In this document: positions 62,514 to 64,000 of the stretch, in pieces
Layout of the letters: each line of letters begins with the position of its first letter
Numbering within the stretch: the first letter of the stretch is position 1
From: Tenacibaculum sp. AHE14PA
Lineage (GTDB): Bacteria; Bacteroidota; Bacteroidia; Flavobacteriales; Flavobacteriaceae
Direction of reading: 5' to 3'
DNA: 64,000 bases
NCBI RefSeq assembly: GCF_019278465.1
Contig: NZ_CP058983.1
Span: 1,301,501 to 1,365,500 of the forward strand
Notes under the pieces: generated by a model
Seen by the model: only the letters and a program-made list of their open reading frames with translations
The model's database searches: none
What the model was told of the DNA's origin: nothing
Made by a program: the position numbers and the translations under genes

Positions 62514-63482
62514 TTATTTAGCTAATACCGAAATATACTTTTCATCATAAGGTAAACCCGATTTTGCAATAGCAAAACTTTGTTTTATTAACTTATTTGA
62601 AACAGCTATTAATGCTAGTTTTTTACTCTTTCCTTTGTTTACAATACGCTCATAAATATCTTTACATGCCTTATTATGTTTGCAGGCATTAAAGGAACAC
62701 AAAAACAAAAGATTACGTAACTTTCTATTACCAACTTTACTAATCCTACTTCGACCTCTTACACTACTGCCAGACTCTCGTATTATAGGTGTTATACCAA
62801 CATAACTACAAAGTTGTTTTGAGTTTTCAAACTTGGTAAAACCATCGGTAATTACTAGCATAAATAAGGCGGTTTTAAGTCCGATCCCTGGAATACTGGT
62901 TAATAAGGTTAACTGAAACTGCTGCTCTTGTTTTACTAAAGATAACAACCTTTCTTCAATTCCTTTTAACTCTTTATCTAAATGTTTTTTGTCTCTTTTC
63001 AAAGAACGATAAACCCATTTTGAAGGAATGCCTAAAACTTCTTCTCCATGTATTTTATTCTTGGTTGCTGTGCGTTTCTTGATAAAACTATCCATTAAAC
63101 GAAACAATTGCAAGCATTCACTTTGTACATCTGTAAGAGCTGTATATAAAGGAACCTCATTTATTTGTCCATATTCGCAAATGGCTTTGGCATCACTTTT
63201 ATCTGTTTTTACTTTAGATAATTTCATCTGAATGAAACGCTTTACCGATAAAGGATTCACTACCGAAACTAAAATACCTTGTTTAAATAAAAACTGAGCT
63301 AGCCGATAATGATAATAACCCGTAGCTTCCATTATAACTAATGATTCTTTAGGAAGGTTTTTTAGAAAGACCTTAAAACCAGAGGCATCATTTTTAAATT
63401 GATCATGGCCGCTTTTACTTCCATGAACATCAAATACATCTTTACTTATGTCAACTCCAAAAATTTCCTTATATTTATTCAT
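62514..63482 (-). CDS. IS110-family DEDD recombinase
   Basis: 322 aa. The RuvC-like DEDD domain has D in FGVDISKDVFDV, E in VIMEATGYYHY and D/D in VKTDKSDAKAICEYG. The Transposase_20 domain has LTSIPGIGLKTALFML and SYVGITPIIRESGSS with the catalytic Ser region, RGRSRISKVGNRKLR following. Such enzymes use a bridge RNA encoded in the noncoding end to pair donor and target DNA. It appears intact. Confidence 0.95.
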   Translation of the reverse strand: MNKYKEIFGVDISKDVFDVHGSKSGHDQFKNDASGFKVFLKNLPKESLVIMEATGYYHYRLAQFLFKQGILVSVVNPLSVKRFIQMKLSKVKTDKSDAKAICEYGQINEVPLYTALTDVQSECLQLFRLMDSFIKKRTATKNKIHGEEVLGIPSKWVYRSLKRDKKHLDKELKGIEERLLSLVKQEQQFQLTLLTSIPGIGLKTALFMLVITDGFTKFENSKQLCSYVGITPIIRESGSSVRGRSRISKVGNRKLRNLLFLCSFNACKHNKACKDIYERIVNKGKSKKLALIAVSNKLIKQSFAIAKSGLPYDEKYISVLAK

Positions 63483-63574
63483 AAGAACTGTTTTATGAAA
63501 GAATAAGCTACTTGACTCACAACAAATTGAAATCGAGATCTAGGTCTCACAGAACTGAACGTGATTTTTAGTAG

Positions 63575-63646
63575 AAAAGAGAGAGGATTATCAATGTTGT
63601 CGAAGTCAATGCTTCACCGTATATATTAACCTTAATTCTCTCTTTT
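63575..63646 (-). ncRNA. Candidate bridge RNA target-binding loop of the IS110 element
   Basis: AAAAGAGAGA (63575-63584) and TCTCTCTTTT (63637-63646) form a 10-bp stem upstream of the recombinase gene. Its loop contains CACCGTATATA (63615-63625), identical to the attC start found for instance at site 7, and GTTGT (63596-63600), the complement of the ACAAC box. One half matching and one half complementary to the target is the arrangement of bridge RNA guides. The transcript ends are unknown. Confidence 0.6.
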
Positions 63647-63700
63647 ATTCTTTCTGATTTATATCTCTTAAATTTAACCTTTTTATTAAATTGCTAACTT

Positions 63701-63827
63701 AAGACGTATAAAAATAATTGCTAGTTCTAGCCTACTTACGAAAATCCTCACGGATTTTCTATCTGTGATCTATTTGCTAATTTAGTTCCTTAAATACGCA
63801 ACGAAATCATACACAAAACCGTTGGCA
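63701..63827 (+). repeat. attC-like site 49, right part
   Basis: The site continues after the IS110 element with CGTATAAAAATAATTGC, a GAAAATCC / GGATTTTC hairpin and R' gttggcaata at 63821, which opens a cassette running out of the window. Confidence 0.85.
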
Positions 63828-63842
63828 ATAATAAAATGCAGC

Positions 63843-63870
63843 CCTGAATAAAGGCTACATAATATTAAAC
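63843..63870. repeat. Remnant of an IS3-type left end
   Basis: CCTGAATAAAGGCTACATAA and the next 8 bases match the left end of the IS3-family element at 17323-17349 with one or two differences. No transposase follows, so it is a solo or truncated end. Confidence 0.65.
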
Positions 63871-63879
63871 ACTTTTAGT

Positions 63880-63952
63880 TAAACAATCGAAGACATATTA
63901 CTTTAACACAATAATAAATAAAAATATTTTTTTATTACTAACCGATTGTTTA
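63880..63952. promoter_or_regulatory. Operator-like inverted repeat and promoter of the TetR-like gene
   Basis: TAAACAATCG (63880-63889) and CGATTGTTTA (63943-63952) are a perfect 10-bp inverted pair. The second half overlaps TAGTTTTG (63951-63958), a TAnnTTTG -7 element 18 bp before the ATG. This suits autoregulation. Confidence 0.55.
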
Positions 63953-63975
63953 GTTTTGTAAAGTAATTAGAAATA

Positions 63976-64000
63976 ATGGCAAGGAAAAAAGAATATAATG
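63976..64000 (+). CDS. Start of a probable TetR-family regulator (cut by window end)
   Basis: Only MARKKEYN is visible. This N-terminus, together with the upstream inverted repeat overlapping the promoter, is typical of TetR-type repressors in Bacteroidota, but eight residues cannot prove it. Whether it lies in the last cassette or beyond the array cannot be seen. Confidence 0.4.

Larger units (their letters stand above)
62400..63700 (-). mobile_element. IS110-family element inserted in attC-like site 49
   Basis: The flanks ...GGCTACAACA and ACGTATAAAAATAATTGC... join to a normal attC start, so the element entered just after the R'' box. No target duplication or inverted repeats are evident, as usual for IS110. 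Noncoding DNA is longer upstream of the recombinase (about 215 bp) than downstream (about 115 bp), as in the IS110 subgroup where the bridge RNA lies upstream. Exact ends are uncertain by a few bases. Confidence 0.82.
15582..63830 (+). other. Integron-like gene cassette array, 48 complete cassettes
   Basis: Forty-nine attC-like sites are spaced through the region. The outer 10 bases of each cassette are mutually complementary: GTT plus 7 variable bases at the start, the reverse complement just before the closing site. Nearly all cassettes carry one gene in the same orientation, some carry two, and a dozen carry none. No integrase of the IntI type and no attI are in the window, so by usual naming this is a CALIN-like stretch whose integrase may lie outside. 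Type and mechanism are inferred from structure. Confidence 0.88.

Noticed and set aside
15582..63830. CRISPR array
   Set aside because: Repeats are 130-195 bp, palindromic, variable and separated by gene-sized units; no cas genes and no short constant spacers.

Overview
The window looks like a low-GC Bacteroidota genome, most likely a marine or soil member of the Flavobacteriia. Evidence for this is the strong A+T bias, a TAnnTTTG promoter (-33 TTTG with 20 bp spacing) ahead of the mercury operon, and gene families typical of that class (DUF6266, DUF2652, MerTP, an ICE-type tyrosine recombinase). No species can be named from the sequence alone.

Positions 63-15593 are an integrative element of about 15.5 kb bounded by a 12-bp direct repeat (ACAACACCGTGT). 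Every convincing gene lies on the minus strand. From right to left they are a tyrosine recombinase, a large unknown protein, an excisionase-like HTH protein, a Rep-like protein, then hsdM-hsdS, a probable toxin/antitoxin/SecB-like chaperone trio, hsdR, an Abi_2 protein and two small conserved proteins (DUF6266, DUF6943-like). The element sits exactly inside a recombination site of the array described next, splitting it.

Positions 15582-63830 are a continuous array of integron-like gene cassettes: 48 complete cassettes (called C2-C49 here) separated by 49 attC-like sites (numbered 1-49; site n closes cassette Cn). Every cassette begins with GTT plus about 7 variable bases and ends, just before its site, with the reverse complement of those same bases (8 to 10 of 10 match in all 48). 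Each site is a long imperfect palindrome with a central hairpin. In all nine arm pairs compared base by base the left arm carries A where the right arm would need G, so the bottom strand folds with G.T wobbles and the top strand with A.C mismatches. This is the architecture of integron attC sites, but sequence, length (about 130 or 195 bp) and strand-marking scheme look different from the textbook sites, and no IntI is present in the window.

Cassette content is mostly single plus-strand genes, rich in likely phage defence: trypsin-like protease, Ser/Thr kinase, AbiH, Nmad2-like, AbiV (two identical copies), HNH proteins, Shedu, a PD-(D/E)XK-like protein, SIR2 plus a putative Abi membrane protein, FRG domain and a barstar. 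C8 is a 6.6-kb cassette holding a full organomercurial resistance operon (ArsR regulator, merTP, merP-like, merB, merA). Eleven cassettes are copies of one ORF-less family. A two-cassette block (RDD + AbiV) occurs twice, with breakpoints at the GTT boundaries.

Two insertion sequences interrupt the array: an IS3-family element with a -1 frameshift site in C4, and an IS110-family element inserted immediately after the R'' box of site 49. The 5' noncoding region of the latter contains a hairpin whose loop carries an attC-like guide sequence, suggesting a bridge RNA that targets these sites. The window ends in the start of a TetR-like regulator preceded by a 10-bp inverted repeat.
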